Origin: Gordonia sediminis
GTDB taxonomy: Bacteria > Actinomycetota > Actinomycetes > Mycobacteriales > Mycobacteriaceae
Assembly: GCA_004193205.1 (NCBI GenBank)
Contig: RZUM01000016.1
Location: 48,862-112,861, forward strand
Direction of reading: 5' to 3'
DNA length: 64,000 nt
Position numbers and translations under genes: made by a program. Below are positions 50,157 to 58,942 of the stretch, piece after piece; within the stretch, counting starts at the first letter, position 1; each line of letters starts with the position of its first letter. Below the pieces are notes generated by a model that ran no database searches, had not been told where the DNA came from, and saw only the letters and a program-made list of their open reading frames with translations.

Positions 50157-51152
50157 TCACTGCTGTCCGACGACGATCGTGTTCACCGTCGCAGCGATCT
50201 GTGCCTGAGCGAACCCGGCCGAAAGTGCGTCGGCCCCGCTGGCATCGGCCTCCAGGAAACACCACACCCATGCGACGTACATACGGCCCGGTTCGATCCA
50301 GAAGTAGGGTGACTGGTCGCCGAATCGCAGGGCATTGTCGTGATCTTGGTTCGGCCAGTTCGGGCTGCTGTGCGTCTTGTACCAGTTGGTGCCGTCGTTC
50401 CACTTCCAGTACTGATAGTTCTGATCGACACGGCCCGGGCCGCCGCCGGTGCTCCAACTGCCGACGAGCACCCCGAACCCGCCGTGTTGGTGAGCGGTTC
50501 CCGCGTATGACTTGTCCAGCCAGCGATACCCGTAGGGAGTGTCGGTGCGGATCTGCGCGAGTCCGGCCGGGCCGCGCCCTGGTGGGTGTCCGGGCGACTC
50601 GCGCATGAACAGGACCGCCACGCCCGTGCCGAGATAGGCCGAGCCGCCCTCGTGGCCGATGGTGAACACGGTGTCCAGCGAGCCCGACTGTTTGCGCGCC
50701 CTCACGACCACCTGCTGGTGGCGCCCTCCGTCGGTGTGGGTCCATTCATCGTCGTACGGCGGGGTGAAGATGCGCACCGAAGTGTCCTTGGCCGTGGTGA
50801 TCGCGACGATGTTGCCGACTTCCACCTGCAGGTCACGCACGGTGCATCCGCCCGTCAACGCGAGGAACTTCTCGCGAGACAGGCCGGGCAGGGCGTGGTC
50901 GTCGACCCCGAGGTCGGTGAGTCCGTCGACGCTCGCGGAAATCAGCAGACCGATCTCCGCGGCGTAGTGCTCATCGCGTTGCATCTGCCGCTGCAGCGCG
51001 CCGGTCGCGAGATCCTCGATCTCGCGATCCGGGCGGAGTCGCTCCCGGCGCTCCTCCACCAGGCTCGCAAAGTGGCTGGTGATCTGCTGGTGGGCTTCCT
51101 CCCGGATCTCGCGATAGGTCTGTGTCAGGTCGATCGGGGGTTCGTCATGCAT
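50157..51152 (-). CDS. Uncharacterised two-domain protein
   Basis: A 331-residue protein I do not recognise. The first ~90 residues are charged and helical (YREIREEAHQQITSHFASLV); a middle part has LSREKFLALTGGCTVRDLQV; the last ~200 residues are rich in Trp, Tyr, Gly and Asp and look all-beta (EWTHTDGGRHQQVVVRARK, NYQYWKWNDGTNWYKTH, SPYFWIEPGRMYVAWVWCF). There is no signal peptide or membrane span. ATG 51152 has GGAGG upstream, ruling out the open frame to 51248. The gene is monocistronic by spacing (111 bp from htpX). The beta part could be a carbohydrate- or lipid-binding fold; this is a guess. Confidence 0.75.
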   Translation of the reverse strand: MHDEPPIDLTQTYREIREEAHQQITSHFASLVEERRERLRPDREIEDLATGALQRQMQRDEHYAAEIGLLISASVDGLTDLGVDDHALPGLSREKFLALTGGCTVRDLQVEVGNIVAITTAKDTSVRIFTPPYDDEWTHTDGGRHQQVVVRARKQSGSLDTVFTIGHEGGSAYLGTGVAVLFMRESPGHPPGRGPAGLAQIRTDTPYGYRWLDKSYAGTAHQHGGFGVLVGSWSTGGGPGRVDQNYQYWKWNDGTNWYKTHSSPNWPNQDHDNALRFGDQSPYFWIEPGRMYVAWVWCFLEADASGADALSAGFAQAQIAATVNTIVVGQQ

Positions 51153-51299
51153 CGCTGTGCCTCCAGTGCCGAAGTGGCGGGGACCGCCTGGTTCGCGATC
51201 TTGTGCCGGCGGCACTGTGCCGCCCGCGAGCCCCGCGCTTCTCAGCATCTGTCGGCCGTACGCGCTTCCACACGCGTAGTCGACTACGCGACTGACCGG

Positions 51300-52319
51300 C
51301 TACCCCGTGCGGTCGATGGTGTAGCTCACCAACGACGACAACGCGCCGTGCGCCGGCCCCTCGGGCAACTCGGCCAGTACCCCGTTGGCCTCCGCGGCGA
51401 AGGCGTGCAGCCGCTCGTGGGCCGCGGCCATCCCGGCCGAGGCGTTGAGCACGTCGATGGCCTCCGCGACCAGCGCGTCGTCGGTCAGCGGCTTCGCGGC
51501 GCCCGTGTGCGGGTCGACGAGCAGCTCCCGCAGTCGTGCGGAGGCCGGGTCGTCGGCGCGCAGCGCGTAGAGCACCGGCAGCGTGTGCACGCCCTCGCGC
51601 AGGTCGGTGCCGGGCGTCTTGCCCGAGTCACCGCTGACGGAGCTGATGTCGATGATGTCGTCGGAGACCTGGAAAGCGGTACCGATGATGTCGCCGAGCT
51701 TGGACAGCCGCTCGATGTCCTCGGCGGTGGCGTCGGCGGACATCGCCCCGAACCGTCCGGCGGCCGCGATCAGCGAACCGGTCTTCTCCCACACGACCTT
51801 GAGGTAGTGGTCGATCGGGTCCACCCCCTCGCGGGGTCCGATCGTCTCGCGCATCTGCCCGGTGACGAGTTCGGCGAAGGTCTCGGCGATGATCCGCACG
51901 GCCTCGGGCCCCAGCGTCGACACCAGACGCGAGGCCCGGGCGAACAGGAAGTCCCCGGACAGGATCGCGACGCTGTTGGTCCAGCGGGCGTTGGCGCTCG
52001 GCGCGCCACGACGCATCGGCGCCTCGTCCATCACGTCGTCGTGATAGAGCGTGGCCAGGTGGATCATCTCGACGACGGTGGCCGAGGTGATCACCTCGGG
52101 TGCATCCGGTCGCGCCCCGAACTGCGCGGCGAGGATCGCGAACATCGGCCGGAACCGTTTGCCGCCGGCCTTCGCGAGGTGTGTCGCCGCCTCGGTCATG
52201 ATCTCGTCGCCCGACGACAACTCCGTCAGCAGCAGGTCCTCGACCTGCGCCAACGAGGTGCGCACCGTGCCGGCGAACTCATCGGTACCGAGGTCCAGCC
52301 CGGCGAATGTGGATTTCAC
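51300..52319 (-). CDS. Polyprenyl (all-trans) diphosphate synthase, GrcC type
   Basis: A 339-residue isoprenyl chain synthase that condenses IPP onto an allylic diphosphate. First aspartate-rich motif DDVMD (94-98), second DDIID in VSDDIIDIS, and the GKRFRP substrate segment (53-58) are intact. It is the likely source of the menaquinone side chain given the men genes nearby. GTG 52319 starts VKSTFAGLD. Divergent from menJ, with 102 bp between. Confidence 0.93.
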   Translation of the reverse strand: MKSTFAGLDLGTDEFAGTVRTSLAQVEDLLLTELSSGDEIMTEAATHLAKAGGKRFRPMFAILAAQFGARPDAPEVITSATVVEMIHLATLYHDDVMDEAPMRRGAPSANARWTNSVAILSGDFLFARASRLVSTLGPEAVRIIAETFAELVTGQMRETIGPREGVDPIDHYLKVVWEKTGSLIAAAGRFGAMSADATAEDIERLSKLGDIIGTAFQVSDDIIDISSVSGDSGKTPGTDLREGVHTLPVLYALRADDPASARLRELLVDPHTGAAKPLTDDALVAEAIDVLNASAGMAAAHERLHAFAAEANGVLAELPEGPAHGALSSLVSYTIDRTG

Positions 52320-52421
52320 GTGCAAGCCGCTCCATCTGCGTCGTCGGTCGCAGCCGGCCATGGATGGGCGGCTGCCATGCTGCCGAGCCTATCCGCTGTG
52401 GCGTCCCGACATACTGGACGG

Positions 52422-53693
52422 GTGACTAGCGAGAGACCGCAACGCGCGGACGTCCTCGTCGTCGGGGCGGGCCCGGGGGGATCGGCCGCTGCCGCGTACG
52501 CCGCCGCGGCCGGACACGACGTGGTGTTGCTTGACGCCGCGAAGTTCCCACGCGACAAGACCTGCGGCGACGGCCTGACCCCCCGCGCCGTCGCCGAACT
52601 CGACCGCCTCGGCCTCGGCGGCTTCCTCGATGACCGCCCGCGGATCGTCGGCCTTGCGCTGCACGGCTGGGGTGCGCAGCAGCGTGTGCATTGGCCGTCA
52701 GGCCGGTTCCCGAGCCACGGCAGCGCGGTGGCCCGCACCGAGCTCGACGACGCGATCCGCGACTTCGCGGTCGCGCGCGGGGCCCGCATGGTCGAGGGCA
52801 CCAAGGCCGTCGACGTCACGATGGACGGTGGCCGCATCGCCGAGGTGATCGTGCAGACCGATCAGGGCCGCACGGCGATCGCCGCGCGCGACGTCATCGT
52901 CGCCGACGGGGTCCGGTCGGCGCTCGGCAAGGCGCTGGGCCGGCAGTGGCACCGTGATACCGCCTACGGGGTGGCCGCGCGGGCGTACGTTCCGTCGGGA
53001 CGCGCCGACGACGAGTGGATGGGTTCGCACCTGGAACTCCGCGGCCCCGACGATGCGCTCCTGCCCGGCTATGGCTGGGTGTTCCCGCTCGGACGCACAG
53101 GCAGCACCGACGGCAACGGCCTGCTCAACGTCGGCGTCGGGGCGCTGGCCACCGCGAAACGTCCCGCGCATATGGCGCTGCGGCCGGTCCTCGAGCACTA
53201 CGCGCGGATGGTCGGCGACGAGTGGGCCGTCGACGGCCCGCCGCAACGCCTCACCTCGGCACTGCTGCCGATGGGCGGTGCGGTCACCGGCGTGGCCGGC
53301 GCGAACTGGATGCTCATCGGCGACGCCGCCGCCTGCGTCAACCCGCTCAACGGCGAGGGAATCGACTACGCGCTCGAAACCGGGCGCCTGGCCGTCGAAC
53401 TCCTCGACGACACGCGCCGCTGCCCCGACCACACCACCCGCTGGCGCGACCTCCTCGTCGAGCACTACGGCCTCGCGTTCTCCGCCGCCCGACGAGTCGC
53501 CGGCGTCCTCACCGTCCCGCAGGCCGTCCCCACCCTCGGGCGGCCGGGCATCCGGTCCGCGCGGCTGATGTCGCTGGTGGTGCGCGTGATGGGCAACCTC
53601 ATCACCCCCGACGACGCCGACCTCGTCGCCCGCGCCTGGCGTACCGCGGGACGAGTCTCGACCAAGATCGACGACCGTCCACCATTCCAATGA
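52422..53693 (+). CDS. menJ: Geranylgeranyl-reductase family flavoprotein, MenJ-like
   Basis: A 423-residue FAD reductase. FAD motif GAGPGG (15-20), second FAD motif GDAAACVNPLNGEGIDYALE (broken here as two halves, residues about 304-323) and an R-x-x-L-D motif (ARTELD) match the family. The M. tuberculosis homologue at the same place, Rv0561c (MenJ), saturates the beta-isoprene of menaquinone. GTG 52422 has no strong ribosome site and a -10-like CATACT 8 bases upstream, so the transcript may be leaderless. Confidence 0.9.
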   Translation: MTSERPQRADVLVVGAGPGGSAAAAYAAAAGHDVVLLDAAKFPRDKTCGDGLTPRAVAELDRLGLGGFLDDRPRIVGLALHGWGAQQRVHWPSGRFPSHGSAVARTELDDAIRDFAVARGARMVEGTKAVDVTMDGGRIAEVIVQTDQGRTAIAARDVIVADGVRSALGKALGRQWHRDTAYGVAARAYVPSGRADDEWMGSHLELRGPDDALLPGYGWVFPLGRTGSTDGNGLLNVGVGALATAKRPAHMALRPVLEHYARMVGDEWAVDGPPQRLTSALLPMGGAVTGVAGANWMLIGDAAACVNPLNGEGIDYALETGRLAVELLDDTRRCPDHTTRWRDLLVEHYGLAFSAARRVAGVLTVPQAVPTLGRPGIRSARLMSLVVRVMGNLITPDDADLVARAWRTAGRVSTKIDDRPPFQ

Positions 53694-53708
53694 CACAAAA
53701 TCGGTGAT

Positions 53709-53721
53709 ATGTTTCAAACAT
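53709..53721. promoter_or_regulatory. Palindrome covering the start codon of the MpaB-like gene
   Basis: ATGTTTCAAACAT is a perfect 13-bp inverted repeat (arms ATGTTT/AAACAT about a central C). Its last ATG overlaps the gene's start codon at 53720. A -10-like TGATAT at 53705-53710 suggests a leaderless transcript, in which case a bound repressor would block transcription directly. Confidence 0.5.
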
Positions 53722-54673
53722 GTCCGCTGTCTCCACCGCCGCAGGCCGGGCCCGCACCGCCCTGCAGAACCGGATCGCCACCCGCTACCACCTGCGCGGC
53801 GAGATCGACCACCTCGATGCCACCGCCGACGCGACACAGATCGCGCAGCGGCTCAGCACCCGCGAGTTCCCCTGGGGCTTCACCCAGTCCCTGAGCTTCG
53901 CGTTGTTCCGCACCTACGCGTCGCCGTCGATCGGCGATCTGCTCTACGAGACGAAACAATTCACCGAGCACACCCAGAAGCGCTACGACGACACGGTGCT
54001 GCTGCTCGACGCGCCGATCGAGCACGGCTTCGACAGCACCGCCGGACGCGCCGGCGTTCGCCGCATCAACCAGATGCACGCGATGTACGACATCCCCAAC
54101 GAGGACATGCTCTACGTGCTGTCCACGTTCGTGGTGTGCCCGGTCGAGTGGATCGACACCTACGAGTGGCGCAAGCTCACCCGCCACGAAATCGTCGGGC
54201 TCACCAACCACTACCGCAACCTCGGCAAGCACATGGCGATCAAGGACATCCCGCAGACCTACGAGGCGTTCAAGCAGTACTACGACTCCTACGAGAACGC
54301 CCACTTCGCCCACAGCGCCAAGGCGCTCGCCGTCGCCGATGCCACGCTCGACCTGCTGGGCACCTTCATGCCCTACCGGCTGCTGCCGCGTCCCGTCGTG
54401 CGCCGGATGTCGTTCGCGCTCATGGACGACCGCCTGCTCAACGCGTACGGCTACCCGAAGCCGACCGGTGTCGAACGCGTGCTGGTGCGCGGCGGCCTCA
54501 AGGCCCGCGGTCTGGCGATCCGGTTCTTCGCGTCACCGCGCACCGAGCCGCTGTTCGGCCGCGAGACGAAGATGGTGCGCGGCTACCCGAACGGCTATCA
54601 GCTCGCCGATCTCGGCACGTTCACCCCGGGCACGGGCTGTCCCGTACCCCACGCCGCGGCCAGCAATTCCTGA
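53720..54673 (+). CDS. DUF2236/MpaB-like oxygenase family protein
   Basis: A 317-residue protein of the DUF2236 family, which includes latex-clearing protein and the fungal MpaB oxygenase; some members bind haem. Family features are FPWGFTQSLSFALFRTYASP, RRINQMHAMYDIPNEDMLYV with a conserved His, and the basic segment after LLNAYGYPKP. All helical, no signal. It starts 26 bp after menJ in the same direction and may be co-transcribed or separately driven through the palindrome at its start. A role in isoprenoid or polyketide oxidation is inferred. Confidence 0.83.
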   Translation: MSAVSTAAGRARTALQNRIATRYHLRGEIDHLDATADATQIAQRLSTREFPWGFTQSLSFALFRTYASPSIGDLLYETKQFTEHTQKRYDDTVLLLDAPIEHGFDSTAGRAGVRRINQMHAMYDIPNEDMLYVLSTFVVCPVEWIDTYEWRKLTRHEIVGLTNHYRNLGKHMAIKDIPQTYEAFKQYYDSYENAHFAHSAKALAVADATLDLLGTFMPYRLLPRPVVRRMSFALMDDRLLNAYGYPKPTGVERVLVRGGLKARGLAIRFFASPRTEPLFGRETKMVRGYPNGYQLADLGTFTPGTGCPVPHAAASNS

Positions 54674-54735
54674 GCCTCATACCGCCCCACCCGCGGAGGT
54701 GCGAACAGCACACGCACCACCCGACCCCCCCGCCC

Positions 54736-54812
54736 CCTGAGGTGCGAGGAGCGCTAGCGACGAGCCACGAAGGGCCCTTCGTGACGCTCGCAAGCTCGCT
54801 CCTCAGGGACCA
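54736..54812. repeat. REP-like family 2, long imperfect palindrome
   Basis: CCCTGAGGTGCGAGGAGCGC ... ACGAAGGGCC is followed by its imperfect reverse complement GGCCCTTCGTGACGCTCGC ... GCTCCTCAGGGACC, centred near 54775. The right half matches 40517-40563. It lies between the convergent ends of the MpaB-like gene and menG and could form a large hairpin that ends both transcripts. Confidence 0.8.
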
Positions 54813-54854
54813 AAAACCAACGCGCACAAGCTCACTCCCCAGGAAGCACCCCGC

Positions 54855-55553
54855 TCAGCGCACCGCCGAATGAATCGCCGCGATCCCGCCGGTGAGGTTC
54901 TGCCAGCGCACGTGTGAGAACCCGGCCTCGCGGATGAGATCCCCGAGCGCGAACTGGTCGGGCCATGCGCGGATCGACTCGGCAAGGTAGACGTAGGCGA
55001 CCGGATTGCTCGCCACCTTGGTCGCGACCGCGGGCAGCGCCTTCATCAGGTACTCCATGTACACCGTCCGGAACGGACCCACTGTGGGTGTGGAGAACTC
55101 GCAGATCACCAGGCGCCCACCGGGTTTCAGCACCCGCCGCAATTCGGCCAGCGCCTTCGGCACGTCCTGTACGTTGCGCAGCCCGAACGAGATGGTCGCG
55201 GCGTCGAAGGACTCGTCGGCGAACGGCAACGCGAGCGCATCGGCGGCGACCTTGGGCACGTCCCGATGTGCGCCGGCCTTGAGCATGCCGAGCGAGAAGT
55301 CGGCGGCGATGCAATGCGCCCCCGACGATGCGAGCTCCACCGTCGACACCGCTGTCCCGGCCGCGAGATCGAGCACGATATCCCCGGGCTTCAGCGCGAG
55401 CGCCTTACGCGTCTTACGCCGCCAGCCTCGATCCTGCCCGAACGACAGCACCGTATTGGTGATGTCGTAACGCTTGGCCACCCCGTCGAACATGGCCGCG
55501 ACCTCGGCCGGATCCTTCTCCAAGCTCGCGCGGTCCTGCGCGCCCGTACTCAT
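54855..55553 (-). CDS. menG: Demethylmenaquinone methyltransferase
   Basis: A 232-residue UbiE/MenG-type methyltransferase that carries out the last ring methylation of menaquinone with S-adenosylmethionine. The SAM-binding LDLAAGTA, the segment [22 protein letters not shown] and the UbiE signature around [19 protein letters not shown] are clear. ATG 55553 (MSTGAQD) is chosen. It follows mgtA by 51 bp in the same direction. Confidence 0.95.
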   Translation of the reverse strand: MSTGAQDRASLEKDPAEVAAMFDGVAKRYDITNTVLSFGQDRGWRRKTRKALALKPGDIVLDLAAGTAVSTVELASSGAHCIAADFSLGMLKAGAHRDVPKVAADALALPFADESFDAATISFGLRNVQDVPKALAELRRVLKPGGRLVICEFSTPTVGPFRTVYMEYLMKALPAVATKVASNPVAYVYLAESIRAWPDQFALGDLIREAGFSHVRWQNLTGGIAAIHSAVR

Positions 55554-55604
55554 GCCGACCACGCTACCGGCCACCCCAGAGGGCGGAATCAACCGGCAAG
55601 CGAG

Positions 55605-56747
55605 TCAACCGGCCAGCGACATCGCCTGCTCACCGTCGATCACTGCGCGATAGTGCCCGAGCAGCTGGTCGCAGATCACCGGCCAGGTCCGTGCCCGCAC
55701 CGCGGTCAGCCCCGCGCGACCGAACTCGGCCCGTAGCGCGTCGTCGCGCAGCACGTCGATCACCGACGCCAATCGAGCAGCGAAATCCGACGGCGGCAGC
55801 AGGTATCCGGTCCGGCAGTGCGCGACCAGATCGCGCGGCCCACCCGCATCCGGCCCGACGACGGGCAGCCCGGACGCCATCGCCTCCTGGACCGTCTGGC
55901 AGAACGTCTCGTGCTCGCCGGCGTGCGCGAACACGTCGAAGCTCGCATAGGCCGTCGCCAGCTCGGCGCCACGCAGGACCCCGGTGAACACCGCGTGCGG
56001 CATCAGCGTCTCGAGTCGTCGTCGTTCCGGCCCGTCCCCGACGATGACCACCCGCACCGACGGATCACCGTCGAGTCCCGCGAGCCGCTCCACATGCTTC
56101 TCCGGTGCCAGGCGCCCGACGAAACCGACGACGAGCCGCCCCGTCGCGTCCCACCGCCCCCGCAGGTCGTCGTCGCGGTGGGACGGGTCGAACAGGTCCA
56201 CGTCGACGCCTCGACCCCAGTGGTGCAGCCGCGGCACGCCGTGTCCGGCGAGCGTCCTCAGCGTCTCGGTCGAGGGGGCAAGCGTGCGATCGCACATCTC
56301 GTGCAGCCGCCGGGTGTAGCGCCACGCCCACCGCGACGTCGCGGCCAGCCCGTAGCTGGCGGCGAACCCGGCGACGTCGGTCTGGAAGATGGCCACCGAC
56401 GGCAGGTCCAGCTTGCGCGCGGCGAGCGCGCCGGCGAGCCCGACGACGAACGGCGACGCCAGGTGCACCACGTCGGGGTCGACGTCGCGCAGTGTGCGAT
56501 ACAGCGACGGCATCGGCACCCCGATGGGCAAGGACGTGACCTTGGGGAAGTTCACCGACGGCAGTAGGTGGACGGGGGTGCGACGACCCACCATCCGTGG
56601 TGCCGGTGCCTCCCCGCGTGGGGTGTCCGGTGCGATGACGACGACCTCGTGCCCGGTCCGCTCGAGATGGTCGACCACCCGCAGTACCGAGTTGACCACT
56701 CCGTTGCACTGCGGCAGGAAACTCTCTGCGACGATCGCTACCCGCAT
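55605..56747 (-). CDS. mgtA: GT4 mannosyltransferase, MgtA-like
   Basis: A 380-residue GT-B glycosyltransferase. N-terminal [20 protein letters not shown] is the family start; the donor site has [14 protein letters not shown] and the E-x7-E motif in [13 protein letters not shown]. The homologue at this position in M. tuberculosis (Rv0557, MgtA) transfers mannose to a glucuronosyl lipid used for lipomannan-type glycolipids. ATG 56747 is supported by the family start; the frame runs open to 56840. Confidence 0.9.
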   Translation of the reverse strand: MRVAIVAESFLPQCNGVVNSVLRVVDHLERTGHEVVVIAPDTPRGEAPAPRMVGRRTPVHLLPSVNFPKVTSLPIGVPMPSLYRTLRDVDPDVVHLASPFVVGLAGALAARKLDLPSVAIFQTDVAGFAASYGLAATSRWAWRYTRRLHEMCDRTLAPSTETLRTLAGHGVPRLHHWGRGVDVDLFDPSHRDDDLRGRWDATGRLVVGFVGRLAPEKHVERLAGLDGDPSVRVVIVGDGPERRRLETLMPHAVFTGVLRGAELATAYASFDVFAHAGEHETFCQTVQEAMASGLPVVGPDAGGPRDLVAHCRTGYLLPPSDFAARLASVIDVLRDDALRAEFGRAGLTAVRARTWPVICDQLLGHYRAVIDGEQAMSLAG

Positions 56748-56838
56748 GGCGACAGTGTCCCGACGACGGTTGTCGCGCACACAGGTTTGACGTGACCGAG
56801 TGAGGAAGTTCCGGTGAACACGCGGGCAGAATGGGTCC

Positions 56839-57453
56839 ATGGCCGAACTCCTTCTGGTCAGCCGGTGGCTCGATGCCGTGCCCGAGTTCGTGGAGAAACG
56901 GGTCTCCGGGCGAGTGCGGGTGGCCTTCGTGCCGACTGCGTCGTCGATCTACCGGGACCGTTCCTGGGTGGACTACGACCGCCGCACACTGCGAGGATTC
57001 GGCTATTCGGTCGGCGACCTCGACATCGAACGCCTCGATCACGCCGGCATGGTCCGCGGCCTCGACGACGCCGACGTCGTGTTCGTCTCCGGCGGCAACG
57101 TCTTCTACCTGCTGGCGGTGATGCGGTCGCGGGGGTTCGCCGATCTGCTCACCGAACGCGTCGAGGCCGGTCTACCCTATGTCGGCGTCAGCGCGGGGGC
57201 ATGCGTCGTCGGCGCCGACATCGAACCGCTGAGCCTGCTCGACGACCCGGAGGAAGGGGCCGGCCTCGCGTCCACGAAGGGGCTGGGCTGGATCGATGAG
57301 GTGGTGATCCCGCACGCCGACGGCATCGTGTGTGGCAGCGAGGTGATCGACGAGATCCGAGCCCGCTACGGCACCCGATACCGGTTGCGGTTCCTCACCG
57401 ACGATCAGGCGTTGCTGGTCTCCGGCGATTCACGTTCGGTGGTCACCGTCTGA
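56839..57453 (+). CDS. Peptidase S51-like (class I glutamine amidotransferase-like)
   Basis: A 204-residue protein of the dipeptidase E/cyanophycinase (S51) group. The nucleophile serine (Ser118) is in [17 protein letters not shown] holds the preceding glycine loop; a late His (IPHADG) fits the triad. Substrate unknown. ATG 56839 is divergent from mgtA. The 3' end overlaps the DUF3592 gene on the other strand by 49 bp. Confidence 0.87.
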   Translation: MAELLLVSRWLDAVPEFVEKRVSGRVRVAFVPTASSIYRDRSWVDYDRRTLRGFGYSVGDLDIERLDHAGMVRGLDDADVVFVSGGNVFYLLAVMRSRGFADLLTERVEAGLPYVGVSAGACVVGADIEPLSLLDDPEEGAGLASTKGLGWIDEVVIPHADGIVCGSEVIDEIRARYGTRYRLRFLTDDQALLVSGDSRSVVTV

Positions 57454-57953
57454 TCGGCAGTCACTTCGTGATCGGCAGTCGCTGCGCCGTCGTCGGAGCC
57501 GCCCCACTCGTCGTCTTCGGTGCGGGACGATCCACCGGGGAGCCGGCGATTGATCTCGGCGAGCAGCAACATCACCGCGCCGACGACGATCCACCCCAGC
57601 ACGGCCACCGACAGTGCTGGGATGATCGCGAGCGTCCAGTCACGTCCCGCGGGCCGCGCGAGGTCGGGGTTGGTGGCGTCGTATTCGACGCTGATCCGCT
57701 GGCCCTGGGTCAGCTCGGTCGGATACAGCAACCCGAGCCGCGGGCTGTGGAACTGCCCGTCCGGGGTCTGAAAGTTGACCGCCGCGTGCAGCCGGCTCGC
57801 CGACACCACGTCGGCCATCACGGTCGCCTTGTGCGCATCGATCTGGGTGTCGTTGCGGTGACAGCCGGCAACCATCACCACGGCCATCGTCGTCACCGTC
57901 AGCCCGACCAGCAACAGCACGATCTGGGTGCGCCGCAGGATGGTCGGATTCAT
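57405..57953 (-). CDS. DUF3592-type membrane protein
   Basis: A 182-residue protein with two helices (VLLLVGLTVTTMAVVMVAG and LAIIPALSVAVLGWIVVGAVML) and an outer domain between them (about 35-115, ISVEYDATNPDLARPAGRDW), the pattern of DUF3592. The C-terminal tail is acidic and cytoplasmic. The homologous position in M. tuberculosis is Rv0556. ATG 57953 is used. Function unknown. Confidence 0.82.
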   Translation of the reverse strand: MNPTILRRTQIVLLLVGLTVTTMAVVMVAGCHRNDTQIDAHKATVMADVVSASRLHAAVNFQTPDGQFHSPRLGLLYPTELTQGQRISVEYDATNPDLARPAGRDWTLAIIPALSVAVLGWIVVGAVMLLLAEINRRLPGGSSRTEDDEWGGSDDGAATADHEVTADQTVTTERESPETSNA

Positions 57954-57990
57954 GGGAGACAGGGTAACCGCAGACGGAGGGCGTCGGCCG

Positions 57991-58812
57991 TCAGGGCTTG
58001 ACCGCAGCGAAGTAGGCATAGTTGCGGTCCAGCTGGGTCCGTGGCACCAGAGTGATCAATTTCGGTGTCAGTCCATTCCTCTCGAGCTCTGACCAGAACT
58101 CGCCGATACCGAAGACGGTCATGTTGGCGAGGTTTCGGCGATAAGCCCGTTTCACCGGGCCACCGAAGCGTGCGTTCGCCCGGTACTTGACCTGGAAGAC
58201 CGCCATGCCGCCCGATTTCAGCATCTGCGTAGCGATTCTCACGATGCGCAGCGCTTCTGCCGGATCTGCGGTCAGTTCGATGACATAGATGCAGACGAAC
58301 GTGTCGCACTGATTCTTGTACGGAGCCGCTGCTTGCTCCGGGTTGGCGAGATCGACCTCGAGTGATTCGAGCGGTATATCAGACCCTGACCGTATCTGCG
58401 CTTCGCACTCCGCAAGAGTCTCCGGGACTACATCCGCGATGAGCATCCGGCTGGATAACGGAGCAAGGGCAGCAGCAACCGCTCCACCGCCGCATCCCCA
58501 GTCGACGACAGTCCCGAAATCCGTGACCGAACGGCCAAGGGCGGTCGCGAACATTCGAAGAATGCTCAAGTGCTCTTCGCCGACCTCACGCCAGGTCTGG
58601 TCCCCGAGCCCACTACGCCAGTGGGAATTCGACTCCCAGTGTCCGCCCTCTCGTGAGGTCCAGTAGTCACTGGCGTCGCGCACCTTCTCATCCAGGCCTT
58701 GGTCCGGGCCCATGCGATCGGCCGCCGCGACCGCTGCGGCCCGGATCCGCCCAATCAACTTCCCAACTGACCGTGCTGAATTATCGACGTTGTCGATGCT
58801 GTCAGCGGACAC
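57991..58812 (-). CDS. Class I SAM-dependent methyltransferase
   Basis: A 273-residue methyltransferase. A helical N-terminus (about 1-90, with SDYWTSREGGHWESNSHWR) precedes the SAM fold: VVDWGCGGGAVAAAL, LIADVVPETL and IVRIATQMLKSGGMAVFQV. GTG 58812 has GGAGG 5 bases upstream, better than TTG 58845. Composition is slightly less GC-rich and codon use more mixed than in the flanking men genes, and it has no counterpart at this place in mycobacteria, so it may be acquired. Substrate unknown; sugar or small-molecule methylation is possible. Confidence 0.85.
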   Translation of the reverse strand: MSADSIDNVDNSARSVGKLIGRIRAAAVAAADRMGPDQGLDEKVRDASDYWTSREGGHWESNSHWRSGLGDQTWREVGEEHLSILRMFATALGRSVTDFGTVVDWGCGGGAVAAALAPLSSRMLIADVVPETLAECEAQIRSGSDIPLESLEVDLANPEQAAAPYKNQCDTFVCIYVIELTADPAEALRIVRIATQMLKSGGMAVFQVKYRANARFGGPVKRAYRRNLANMTVFGIGEFWSELERNGLTPKLITLVPRTQLDRNYAYFAAVKP

Positions 58813-58942
58813 GAGAACCTCCGACCCCTGCGTTGGCTTGTTCAATCACGACATGAGGAGCGCGACCGAGCTTCAACCGGATGCTACTGAGCACAGACCA
58901 GGGAAGACCGTCCAACGACCACGAGATCGACTGGATGAGGGA

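Noticed and set aside
57991-58812. Called at first a possible toxin or mobile-element gene because of its different composition.
   Set aside because: The SAM-binding motifs are clear, and there are no flanking repeats, integrase or insertion-sequence ends.
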